Positions 30,555 to 36,818 of a DNA stretch of 36,818 nt are shown here, piece by piece (positions within the stretch are counted from its first letter, which is position 1; each line of letters opens with the position of its first letter). Both the position numbers and the translations under genes were made by a program. The notes beneath the pieces were generated by a model that made no database searches, was not told the origin of the DNA, and saw only the letters and a program-made list of their open reading frames with translations. The stretch covers positions 1 through 36,818 of the forward strand of contig CAJUPT010000031.1 of NCBI GenBank assembly GCA_910588405.1, written 5' to 3'. Source of the stretch: an uncultured Lachnospiraceae bacterium (GTDB lineage Bacteria; Bacillota; Clostridia; Lachnospirales; Lachnospiraceae).

Positions 30555-31265
30555 TTACCACGGAATCGCACCGTACAGCAGCACTGCTACGAGAGCGCCA
30601 ACTACGGGCCCGACGATTACTACCGGCGCATATCCCCAGTTGGAGCTGCCTTTGCCCTTGATCGGAAGCACAGCGTGAGCGATTCTGGGGCCGAGGTCAC
30701 GGGCAGGGTTCAATGCGTAGCCGGTCAGGCCGCCTAAAGACATACCGATGGATACGATGATACCAAATACAAAGAAATTGCTCAGTCCGGGCGCACAGTC
30801 AGCCACATTCCCGATACCTTTGATCGCGAATACTAAGATAAAGGTTGCCACGGCTTCGCTTAAAATATTCAGAGGCATATTGGGAACGGAAGGGCCGGTG
30901 CTGAATACGCCCAGCTTTGTCCCCGCATTGTCGGTGGCGTCAAACTGATCCTTGAATAACAGGTATACGATACAGCCGCCCAAAAAGCCGCCCGCCATCT
31001 GGGCAATGATATAACCGGGCACCAGATCCCAGCCCATGCTGCCGTCAGCCGCCAGGGCGATAGTCAGCGCCGGGTTAAAGTGAGCGCCGGAAGCTGCGCC
31101 GAAGATAAAGGCGGGCACCATAACCGCAAGACCCCAGGCAATGGTAATCTGGATTGAACCGGCTCCCTTCATGCCTGATTTGTTCAAAGTTACGTTGGCA
31201 ACTACGCCGTCGCCCAAGATAATCAGCATCATTGTTCCTAAAAATTCCGCTATATATGGTAACAT
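30555..31265 (-). CDS. glpF: Glycerol uptake facilitator (MIP/aquaporin family)
   Basis: The 236-residue membrane channel has six helices and the two NPA boxes of aquaglyceroporins, HFNPALTI and LNPARDLGPR; the Asp after NPAR is typical of glycerol-conducting members. The ATG at 31265 has GGGGG upstream. It follows glpK across a gap filled with a full copy of the intercistronic repeat. It lets glycerol diffuse into the cell for phosphorylation by GlpK. Confidence 0.95.
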   Translation of the reverse strand: MLPYIAEFLGTMMLIILGDGVVANVTLNKSGMKGAGSIQITIAWGLAVMVPAFIFGAASGAHFNPALTIALAADGSMGWDLVPGYIIAQMAGGFLGGCIVYLLFKDQFDATDNAGTKLGVFSTGPSVPNMPLNILSEAVATFILVFAIKGIGNVADCAPGLSNFFVFGIIVSIGMSLGGLTGYALNPARDLGPRIAHAVLPIKGKGSSNWGYAPVVIVGPVVGALVAVLLYGAIPW

Positions 31266-31290
31266 ACTATAATTCCCCCATTTCTAATTT

Positions 31291-31488
31291 AGTTCCGCAA
31301 CTCCCCTCCCATTGCTGTGAGCACTTAGAGCCTGCCTTTTAGGCTCTAAGCGCGATGCATGGGAAATCCGACAAAATGTGTCATCGCGAAGCATACTCTT
31401 GAGTACAGGCACATTTTGCTGGATACTTCGTAATAGTTAGCGGGTATTTTTTAGCCGCTTACTATTTTTCAAGCCCGTTGCTGTTTTT
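31291..31488 (-). repeat. Intercistronic structured repeat, full copy B
   Basis: The 198-bp element between glpK and glpF is nearly the same as 16565-16772 from AGTTCCGCAACTCCCCTCCC to GCTGTTTTT, except that the GGGCTTGTACGG piece is shortened. A perfect 10-bp hairpin, CTTAGAGCCT (31324-31333) with AGGCTCTAAG (31341-31350), occupies a part that is diverged in copy A. CAAAATGTG/CACATTTTG forms a second stem. It ends just upstream of the glpF ribosome site. Confidence 0.85.
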
Positions 31489-31545
31489 CATAACTCATCT
31501 GACACTACATCTTTTATATGCACGTCCGGCTTTCCGCAATCCGTC

Positions 31546-33042
31546 TTAGTCTTCCTTCGCCCAACCGAACGAATACTTCACGGCCTTGTTCCAGCCGGCA
31601 ACCTTAGCCGCTCTCTCCTCTGCGCTGATGGAAGGCTCGAAGGTCTTGTCAATCGCCCAGTTCTTGATTACGTCTTCCTTGCTGCTCCAGTAGCCTACTG
31701 CCAGGCCTGCCAGGTACGCAGCGCCCATCGCCGTAGTCTCTACGCACTGGGGACGGTTTACGGGAGCGTTGATGATATCGGACTGGATCTGCATCAGCAG
31801 GTCGTTAGCGCTGGCGCCGCCGTCTACCTTCAAGGTAGCCAGGTCGATGCCGGAATCAGCCTTCATGGCCTGCAGCACGTCGTTGGTCTGGTAAGCCAGG
31901 GATTCCAGGGTAGCCCGGACGATATGGCACTTGTTCACGCCTCTGGTGATGCCCACAATCGTTCCTCTTGCGTACTGATCCCAGTGAGGAGCGCCCAGTC
32001 CCGTAAAGGCGGGAACAACGTAGCAGCCGTTGGTGTCTTTCACCTTACCGGCCATATACTCGGAATCCGGGGCGGAATCAATAATGCGCAGCTCGTCGCG
32101 CAGCCACTGGATCGCGGCGCCCGCTACAAAGATGGAGCCTTCCAGCGCGTAATTTACCTTTCCGTCCAGGCCCCATGCGATGGTAGTAACCAGCCCGTTC
32201 TTGGAAAATACCGGTTTTTCGCCTGTGTTCATCAGCAGGAAGCAGCCTGTGCCGTATGTATTCTTTGCCTCGCCGGGCGTGAAGCAGGTCTGTCCGAACA
32301 GAGCCGCCTGCTGGTCGCCGGCAGCGCCGCCAATCGGGATCGGAGCGCCGAAGTAGGAAGCGTCCGCCTCACCGTATACACAGCTGGAGGGCTTTGCTTC
32401 GGGAAGCATGCATTTGGGAATATTCAGCTCTGCCAGGATCTCGTCGTCCCATTTCAGCTCCTGGATGTTAAACAGCAGGGTACGGGACGCGTTGGTATAA
32501 TCCGTCACATGTACTTTGCCCTTGGTCAGCTTCCAGATCAGCCAAGTCTCTACCGTACCGAATAACAGCTCGCCTTTCTCCGCGCGCTCTCTCACGCCTT
32601 CCACATTGTCCAGGATCCATTTCAGCTTCGTTCCGGAGAAGTAAGCGTCGATTACCAGGCCGGTTTTCTGGCGGAAGGTCTCCACCAGCCCCTTGTCCTT
32701 CAGAGAATCGCAGTACTCAGAAGTTCTGCGGCACTGCCATACGATCGCATGGTAAACCGGCTCGCCCGTATTTTTGTCCCATACAATCGTAGTCTCACGC
32801 TGGTTGGTGATACCGATGGCCGCAATATCCGCCGCCGTCGCGCCGATCTTCTGCATAGCCTCCACAGCCACCCCAAGCTGTGTGGACCAGATCTCATTAG
32901 CGTCGTGCTCTACCCAGCCCGGCTGCGGGAAGTACTGGGTAAACTCCTTCTGTGCTACGCTGCACATCTCCCCCTTCTCGTTAAAGAGAATACATCTGTT
33001 ACTGGTTGTCCCCGCATCCAGCGCCATTACATACTTTGCCAT
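31546..33042 (-). CDS. glpK: Glycerol kinase
   Basis: The 498-residue FGGY-family kinase phosphorylates glycerol to glycerol-3-phosphate. N-terminal ALDAGTTSNRCILF carries the phosphate-binding loop. ITNQRETT, PVYHAIVWQCRR, the glycerol-site YTNASRTLLFN and the C-terminal LKVDGGASANDLLMQ are all present, and the length is normal. The start has AAGGAGG upstream. It is the second gene of the operon after glpP. The His site phosphorylated by HPr in many Firmicutes was not checked in detail. Confidence 0.97.
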   Translation of the reverse strand: MAKYVMALDAGTTSNRCILFNEKGEMCSVAQKEFTQYFPQPGWVEHDANEIWSTQLGVAVEAMQKIGATAADIAAIGITNQRETTIVWDKNTGEPVYHAIVWQCRRTSEYCDSLKDKGLVETFRQKTGLVIDAYFSGTKLKWILDNVEGVRERAEKGELLFGTVETWLIWKLTKGKVHVTDYTNASRTLLFNIQELKWDDEILAELNIPKCMLPEAKPSSCVYGEADASYFGAPIPIGGAAGDQQAALFGQTCFTPGEAKNTYGTGCFLLMNTGEKPVFSKNGLVTTIAWGLDGKVNYALEGSIFVAGAAIQWLRDELRIIDSAPDSEYMAGKVKDTNGCYVVPAFTGLGAPHWDQYARGTIVGITRGVNKCHIVRATLESLAYQTNDVLQAMKADSGIDLATLKVDGGASANDLLMQIQSDIINAPVNRPQCVETTAMGAAYLAGLAVGYWSSKEDVIKNWAIDKTFEPSISAEERAAKVAGWNKAVKYSFGWAKED

Positions 33043-33133
33043 AAAAAACCTCCTTAAAAATGTGTTTGGGTTACATATTACATTCTATTCACAAACCGCC
33101 GGGACTTTCCTGCGGTTTCGGAATCTGTTGCGT

Positions 33134-33703
33134 TTACATCGACCATGTGCCTTGATTACTTGATGACACGGCCATGGCCCCGGCGGAAAGCACCGCCATA
33201 ATATCCTCTTTATCGGTAATCAGTCCTCCCGCGATCACCGGAACCTTTACCATGCCGCAGATCTGTCTGATAATCTTTGGCATCACCCCCGGAAGGATCT
33301 CTATTACATCCGGCCTGAGCACGCCCATCTGCCGTTCCAGATTTTCCAATGCCATGGAGTCCAGAAGGAAAAACCGCATCACCGTATACAGAGAAAGCTC
33401 CCTGGCACGCTTAATCATGCTGGGCTTTGTGGAGATAATGCCGTCGGCCTTTGTATGCTGCCGGATAAAATCCACGGCGATTTCCTTGGCGCTTAAACCC
33501 TGCACCAGGTCCATATGCACCATCGCCGTCTTATCCGCCTCTTTTACCCGCTCTACAATGGCCTCTATATTACAGATATCGCCGAACAGGATAAACACCA
33601 CTTTGATCTCCTCAGTCTGGCAGCACTGCTCCAGGCCCTCCATATCTTTCACCGCGGCAATCACCGGATTCGCTTCCAGCATATCATAAAATACTTTCTG
33701 CAT
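33134..33703 (-). CDS. glpP: Glycerol uptake operon antiterminator (GlpP family)
   Basis: The 189-residue protein of the GlpP family begins with MQKVFYDMLEANPVIAAVKD, and contains VHMDLVQGLSAKEIAVDFI, DGIISTKPS and the C-terminal VPVIAGGLITDKEDI; its predicted fold is a TIM barrel. In Bacillus, GlpP with glycerol-3-phosphate binds leader RNA to stop termination. Here a hairpin with a T-run at 33767-33815 lies in its own leader, so it may control its own operon. GGAGGGG precedes the ATG. It is the first gene of the glp operon. Confidence 0.93.
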   Translation of the reverse strand: MQKVFYDMLEANPVIAAVKDMEGLEQCCQTEEIKVVFILFGDICNIEAIVERVKEADKTAMVHMDLVQGLSAKEIAVDFIRQHTKADGIISTKPSMIKRARELSLYTVMRFFLLDSMALENLERQMGVLRPDVIEILPGVMPKIIRQICGMVKVPVIAGGLITDKEDIMAVLSAGAMAVSSSNQGTWSM

Positions 33704-33766
33704 AACCCCTCCATATGCATAAGAATCTAAAACAGTACTGACTAAAAGTCATTTGTAGTGGGATAT

Positions 33767-33815
33767 AAAAAGAGCATAGTAATACACAACATCCCTGCTG
33801 CTTCTCTCTATGCTC
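33767..33815 (-). terminator. Leader terminator, likely GlpP target
   Basis: On the minus strand GAGCATAG and CTATGCTC form an 8-bp stem around a long purine-rich loop (AGAGAAGCAGCAGGG), followed by TTTTTAT. It lies about 60 bases before glpP and about 35 bases after the promoter, the usual place for an antitermination switch. Confidence 0.7.
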
Positions 33816-33847
33816 TCACTCTCAGCGCTCATTATTTCATTACGACT

Positions 33848-33876
33848 ACTATAGCATAATATCCATAAAAGCGCAA
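33848..33876 (-). promoter_or_regulatory. Promoter of the glp operon
   Basis: On the minus strand TTGCGC and TATAGT are 17 bases apart, with a TG just upstream of the -10. It drives transcription into the leader terminator at 33767-33815. The stretch 33877-34029 shows nothing further. Confidence 0.65.
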
Positions 33877-34029
33877 TAATTTTTGATGTTTTCTACAAAT
33901 ACGACTTTTTTTGCACAAAAAGGCAACTTTTCCCCGTCTTCATTTGTGCATATTTCCCATATTTGCTTATGCGGATCAATTCCGCGTCCGGCATCCGGAT
34001 TTACAAGCCAGCCGACTGCCGCCCCCCTT

Positions 34030-34683
34030 TTATCCAAGCATCCCCACCAGCTCCTCAATCGTTTTCGGCCCTGTAAAGGTGGTCTCATCATTAAGAATCA
34101 CAAAAGGAACTCTGGTGATCCCATACCGTTCCACCAGCTCCGGATACAGATTGGCATCCAGCATCTGGGCCTCCACCATCGGGTTCAGGATGGCGATCCG
34201 CTGGCTGGCGGCCACCACCGCCGGGCAGTGATGGCAGGCCAGGGAAACACACACCTTGATATTGGCCGGTTTTTTGATCTTTTGTATCTTTTTGACCAGC
34301 CCTCTGCCGATTTCCTGGCCGGGGCCGGACAGATTATAGATGGCCAGCACGAAGGAATTGATCTCCTTGCCGCCAGGCACGCCGTGGAAAGAGACGCCGG
34401 AATATACGCCGTCTTTGTACAGTCCCGTAGCGGGCAGATAGTCCGTATGGAACTCCAGGCTCTCCGCTTCCTGAGGCGTATACAGCTCCAGCGTCAGCAA
34501 ATCGCTTAAAGACGCCGCCGTTTTTAAAAATAACGCCATCTCTTTAGATTTTTCGTCCTCCATATCTATTGCAGCCTTCAGCGTCACCGGAAATTCCATT
34601 TTCCCGAAAATCTTTTTCAGCTCTCCCTGCAGCTTTTCGTCCAGCAAAGGACTGGTTCCCTCAAACTGATTCCAATCGATCAT
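34030..34683 (-). CDS. Thioredoxin-fold protein like the AhpF N-terminal domain
   Basis: The 217-residue protein starts at the ATG at 34683 behind GGAGTG; the open frame extends further but without a ribosome site. It matches the tandem-thioredoxin N-terminal domain of AhpF: a first fold without cysteines (about 1-115) and a second with the active-site pair Cys150 and Cys153 (ACHHC) plus the cis-Pro loop RVPFVILN. The FAD and NADH parts of AhpF are missing, so it needs a separate thioredoxin reductase or flavoprotein. It probably recycles the AhpC peroxiredoxin encoded 600 bases upstream, with a relic gene in between. Confidence 0.88.
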   Translation of the reverse strand: MIDWNQFEGTSPLLDEKLQGELKKIFGKMEFPVTLKAAIDMEDEKSKEMALFLKTAASLSDLLTLELYTPQEAESLEFHTDYLPATGLYKDGVYSGVSFHGVPGGKEINSFVLAIYNLSGPGQEIGRGLVKKIQKIKKPANIKVCVSLACHHCPAVVAASQRIAILNPMVEAQMLDANLYPELVERYGITRVPFVILNDETTFTGPKTIEELVGMLG

Positions 34684-34801
34684 TAATATTCCACACTCCT
34701 TTTCACTCGGATACACCCTTCCTCAAAACAGGCGTCCGGAATGCCACTTTCGTTTATTCTCGCTGGCAACGAACCAGGCAGCCATGGGTCAAGTCACCCT
34801 C

Positions 34802-35152
34802 TCACCCAAAAATCATTTCATCCAAGTCCCTGGGCATTCTGCTGAAATCAATATAAATCAGATTCTGGCTGTTCAAATATGGCTGACAGTAATCCAAGCA
34901 GGCTATCCGCAAAGAGGCAAACATATCCTTCCCCTCAACTGCCTTTCCAAAAAACGCCCCGACCATATTTGCCATAACACTTTTGCCAAACCTGCGGGGT
35001 CTGGTAATACAAAAATACCGCTGGCCATCCACGGCAATCGCCTGGATCAGTTCCTCAATCAATTCAGTTTTGTCCACAAAAAACCTTGTTCCGGACAGAT
35101 TTTTATATTCCTCAAAAGGGACAATACTGTTTAAAAACATGCCCATACCCAT
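34802..35152 (-). pseudogene. Truncated AAA-ATPase-like gene (PF09820 type)
   Basis: The 116-residue frame matches only the N-terminus of the AAA-ATPase-like/DUF1703 family (about 500-570 residues). It has IVPFEEYKNLSG, FFVDKTELIEELI, the P-loop ITRPRRFGKSVM and then IDFSRMP, ending at a TGA at 34802. The ATPase core beyond Walker A and the C-terminal nuclease-like domain are absent, and the sequence after the stop does not continue the family in any frame I could read. It is most likely a remnant left by a deletion between ahpC and the AhpF-like gene. Confidence 0.8.
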
Positions 35153-35289
35153 ATTCCCCCAGACATTACGTCACTGTGTTGTCCGGTTTATATTCAGGCA
35201 GGTTTCCCCACCTGAATTTCGATCTCAGTTCTCAGCATACGACTTCCTGATTTATACAGCTGGGCAGGAAACTCTCTTTTACGGGTTTT

Positions 35290-35856
35290 CTACAGCAATC
35301 CCACCAGATCCAGGCTTGGCGTCAGCGTTTCCTCGCCCGGCTTCCATTTGGCAGGGCACACCTGGTCTCCGTGCTCCTCCACATACTGGGCGGCCTGTAC
35401 CTTGCGCAGAAGCTCCTGGGCATTGCGGCCGATTCCCATGTCATGGATCTCATAAGCCCTGATTTTCCCTTCCGGGTTCACGATAAAGGTTCCCCGCAGG
35501 GCCTGACCTTCTTCCGCTATCAACACGTCAAAAAAGGCGGCAAGATGACCTGCCGGGTCTGCCAGCATGGGATATTCGATCTTCCTGATTGTTTCGGAAG
35601 CGTCCGCCCATGCCTTGTGTACAAAGTGGGTGTCCTCAGACACAGAATAAATCTCGCAGCCGGTTTCCTTGAAATCCTCATAAAAATCTTGCAGATCCCC
35701 CAGCTCCGTAGGGCACACAAAGGTAAAATCCGCCGGATAGAAAAAGAACACCGACCAGTGGCCCAGAATGTTTTCCTTTGTCACCGTCTCAAATTCCCCT
35801 TTGTGATAAGCCTGTACCGCGAAATCCTCTACTTCTCTTCCAATATAACTTGCCAT
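35290..35856 (-). CDS. ahpC: Alkyl hydroperoxide reductase subunit C (2-Cys peroxiredoxin)
   Basis: The 188-residue peroxiredoxin has the peroxidatic Cys48 in FTFVCPTEL and the resolving Cys in QVCPAKWKPG near residue 168. The catalytic Thr (three before the peroxidatic Cys) and the GTFIVNPEG strand are also present. The length and the GEETLTPS C-terminus are typical of AhpC. The start has AGGAG upstream. It reduces hydrogen peroxide and organic peroxides in the cytoplasm; its electron donor is probably the AhpF-N-terminal-like protein on the same strand. No obvious PerR box was seen. Confidence 0.96.
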   Translation of the reverse strand: MASYIGREVEDFAVQAYHKGEFETVTKENILGHWSVFFFYPADFTFVCPTELGDLQDFYEDFKETGCEIYSVSEDTHFVHKAWADASETIRKIEYPMLADPAGHLAAFFDVLIAEEGQALRGTFIVNPEGKIRAYEIHDMGIGRNAQELLRKVQAAQYVEEHGDQVCPAKWKPGEETLTPSLDLVGLL

Positions 35857-35949
35857 TTCACACGCTCCTTTTTTTCTTATTTCAGTTTATCCCATAACGC
35901 GGTCGTTCTCGAACACGAAAAACTGAATCCTATTTTCTATTCTGTTTCC

Positions 35950-35958
35950 ATCATAGCA
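35950..35958 (-). promoter_or_regulatory. Candidate extended -10 promoter of ahpC
   Basis: On the minus strand TGCTATGAT forms an extended -10 element about 95 bases before ahpC; the -35 region is weak. Confidence 0.35.
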
Positions 35959-36025
35959 TAACAGCCCTGAAATGAACAGATATTTTTCTGTGCGGACATG
36001 TACGAAGGACCTTCCTACTAATATC

Positions 36026-36088
36026 AAAACAGCCGCCCTTTGCCCGGTATGTCAGTTTTTTTAACGTACCGGACAGACAGCAGCTGTT
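36026..36088 (-). terminator. Terminator-like hairpin after the transaldolase gene
   Basis: On the minus strand AACAGC with GCTGTT outside and CCGGTA with TACCGG inside form a two-part stem followed by TTTTGAT. It lies about 150 bases after the transaldolase stop. The stretch 36089-36236 is AT-rich and holds nothing else I can support. Confidence 0.5.
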
Positions 36089-36236
36089 CTCCATAACTCC
36101 TACGATCTATACTTTATATCCAAACGTATACTTGTACTTTCCAAATGATCTACAGTGTTTCCAAAAAGCATAAATATACTGCTAAATCATTTTTTTATAA
36201 GTGTAATTCTTTTTTACCGAATCATGATGCGGTTTA

Positions 36237-36818
36237 TTATTCCCCAAATACCGCCTTATAATCCGCCTGGAATTTCTCGATACCGGCGTCGGTCAGCGGA
36301 TGTTTGGTCATCTGCTCGATTACCTTGTAGGGAACCGTGGCGATGTCGGCTCCTGCCCTTGCACAGTCAATCACATGGATCGGATGACGGATGCTGGCGG
36401 CGATAATTTCAGTCCGGATATCATGAGTCATGAAAATCTCCGAGATATCTTCAATCAGGTCGATGCCCGGCATGGAAATATCGTCCAGACGGCCCACGAA
36501 CGGAGAAACATAGGTTGCGCCTGCCCTTGCTGCCAGCAGCGCCTGGGCTGCCGTAAAGATCAGCGTTACATTGGTCTTGATACCCTCGGCGGCCAGAACC
36601 TTTACGGCCTTTAAGCCTTCCACAGTCATGGGGATTTTTACTACCATATTCGGGTGGATGGCGGCAATCTCCCGGCCTTCTTTGATCATGCCTTCCGCAT
36701 CGGTGGTGGTGGCCTTTACCTCGCCGCTGATGGGGCCGTCCACGATGGAAGCGATCTCGGCGATTACCTGGTTGAAATCCCGGCCTTCCTTCGCGATCAG
36801 GGACGGATTCGTGGTCAC
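36237..36818 (-). CDS. Transaldolase / fructose-6-phosphate aldolase, TalC/MipB type (5' end cut off)
   Basis: The visible 193 or so residues begin inside the gene at VTTNPSLIAKEG; the first 20-25 residues lie beyond the right edge. The small TalC/MipB-type transaldolase family is recognised from TTNPSL, the Schiff-base lysine in MVVKIPMT, TLIFTAAQALLAARAGA and YVSPFVGRLDD, and the C-terminal HPLTDAGIEKF. The enzyme moves a dihydroxyacetone unit between sugar phosphates, or cleaves fructose-6-phosphate. These two activities cannot be separated by sequence alone here. It appears to be a single-gene unit with a terminator-like hairpin downstream. Confidence 0.93.
   Translation of the reverse strand: MTTNPSLIAKEGRDFNQVIAEIASIVDGPISGEVKATTTDAEGMIKEGREIAAIHPNMVVKIPMTVEGLKAVKVLAAEGIKTNVTLIFTAAQALLAARAGATYVSPFVGRLDDISMPGIDLIEDISEIFMTHDIRTEIIAASIRHPIHVIDCARAGADIATVPYKVIEQMTKHPLTDAGIEKFQADYKAVFGE

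Noticed and set aside
35857..36025. A PerR box upstream of ahpC
   Set aside because: No TTATAATNATTATAA-like dyad was found by eye in the leader.

Overview
The window looks like chromosomal DNA of a gut-type Clostridia bacterium, most likely Lachnospiraceae. The evidence is roughly balanced base composition, strong AGGAGG-type ribosome sites, a T-box in front of tyrS, a cobalamin riboswitch, a GlpP-controlled glycerol operon, and YtrA-, BceAB- and FtsX-type modules. No rRNA, tRNA, CRISPR array, intact insertion sequence or prophage gene was seen. Most genes lie on the minus strand.

Left part (1-9400). A minus-strand Dpp/Nik-type ABC importer (binding lipoprotein, two permeases, the second cut by the left edge) sits behind a clear cobalamin riboswitch with its own terminator, which suggests import of cobalt or a corrinoid-related compound. 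On the plus strand follow an XRE regulator, a tyrosine T-box with tyrS, and a YtrA-type GntR regulator with an ABC exporter and a CmpB-like membrane protein.

Middle part (9500-20900). An ammonium transporter fused to a P-II signalling domain has a promoter followed at once by a terminator hairpin in its leader. Next come a hybrid sensor kinase with two receivers, a BceAB-type peptide-resistance transporter without its usual two-component system, a lipoprotein plus PAP2 phosphatase pair, and rarA on the plus strand.

Accessory island (20892-26430). Three minus-strand genes share one good promoter: an ABC/OLD-like ATPase, a 140-residue PD-(D/E)XK nuclease-like protein (ending at an amber codon followed by a 44-codon in-frame extension), and a 1186-residue protein joining a viroplasmin/RNase H1-type hybrid-binding domain, a ClpB-like AAA+ module, a receiver-like segment, an FtsH-like AAA+ module and an M41 zinc protease with no membrane anchor. 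This is the best candidate for an undescribed, possibly defensive, system.

Right part (26600-36818). A glp operon (glpP, glpK, glpF, a GlpA-like and a GlpB-like flavoprotein, DUF1667) runs leftward and may end with a 64-residue peptide made of four 16-residue repeats, three of them carrying Cys pairs. Further right are an AhpF-N-terminal-like disulfide reductase, a truncated AAA-ATPase relic, ahpC, and a transaldolase/fructose-6-phosphate aldolase gene cut by the right edge.

Scattered through the gaps between genes of the same operon is a family of structured, modular repeats (16565-16772, 28792-28894, 31291-31488, weaker at 1302-1392), all in the same orientation relative to transcription. 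Two smaller hairpin repeats occur in 5' leaders.
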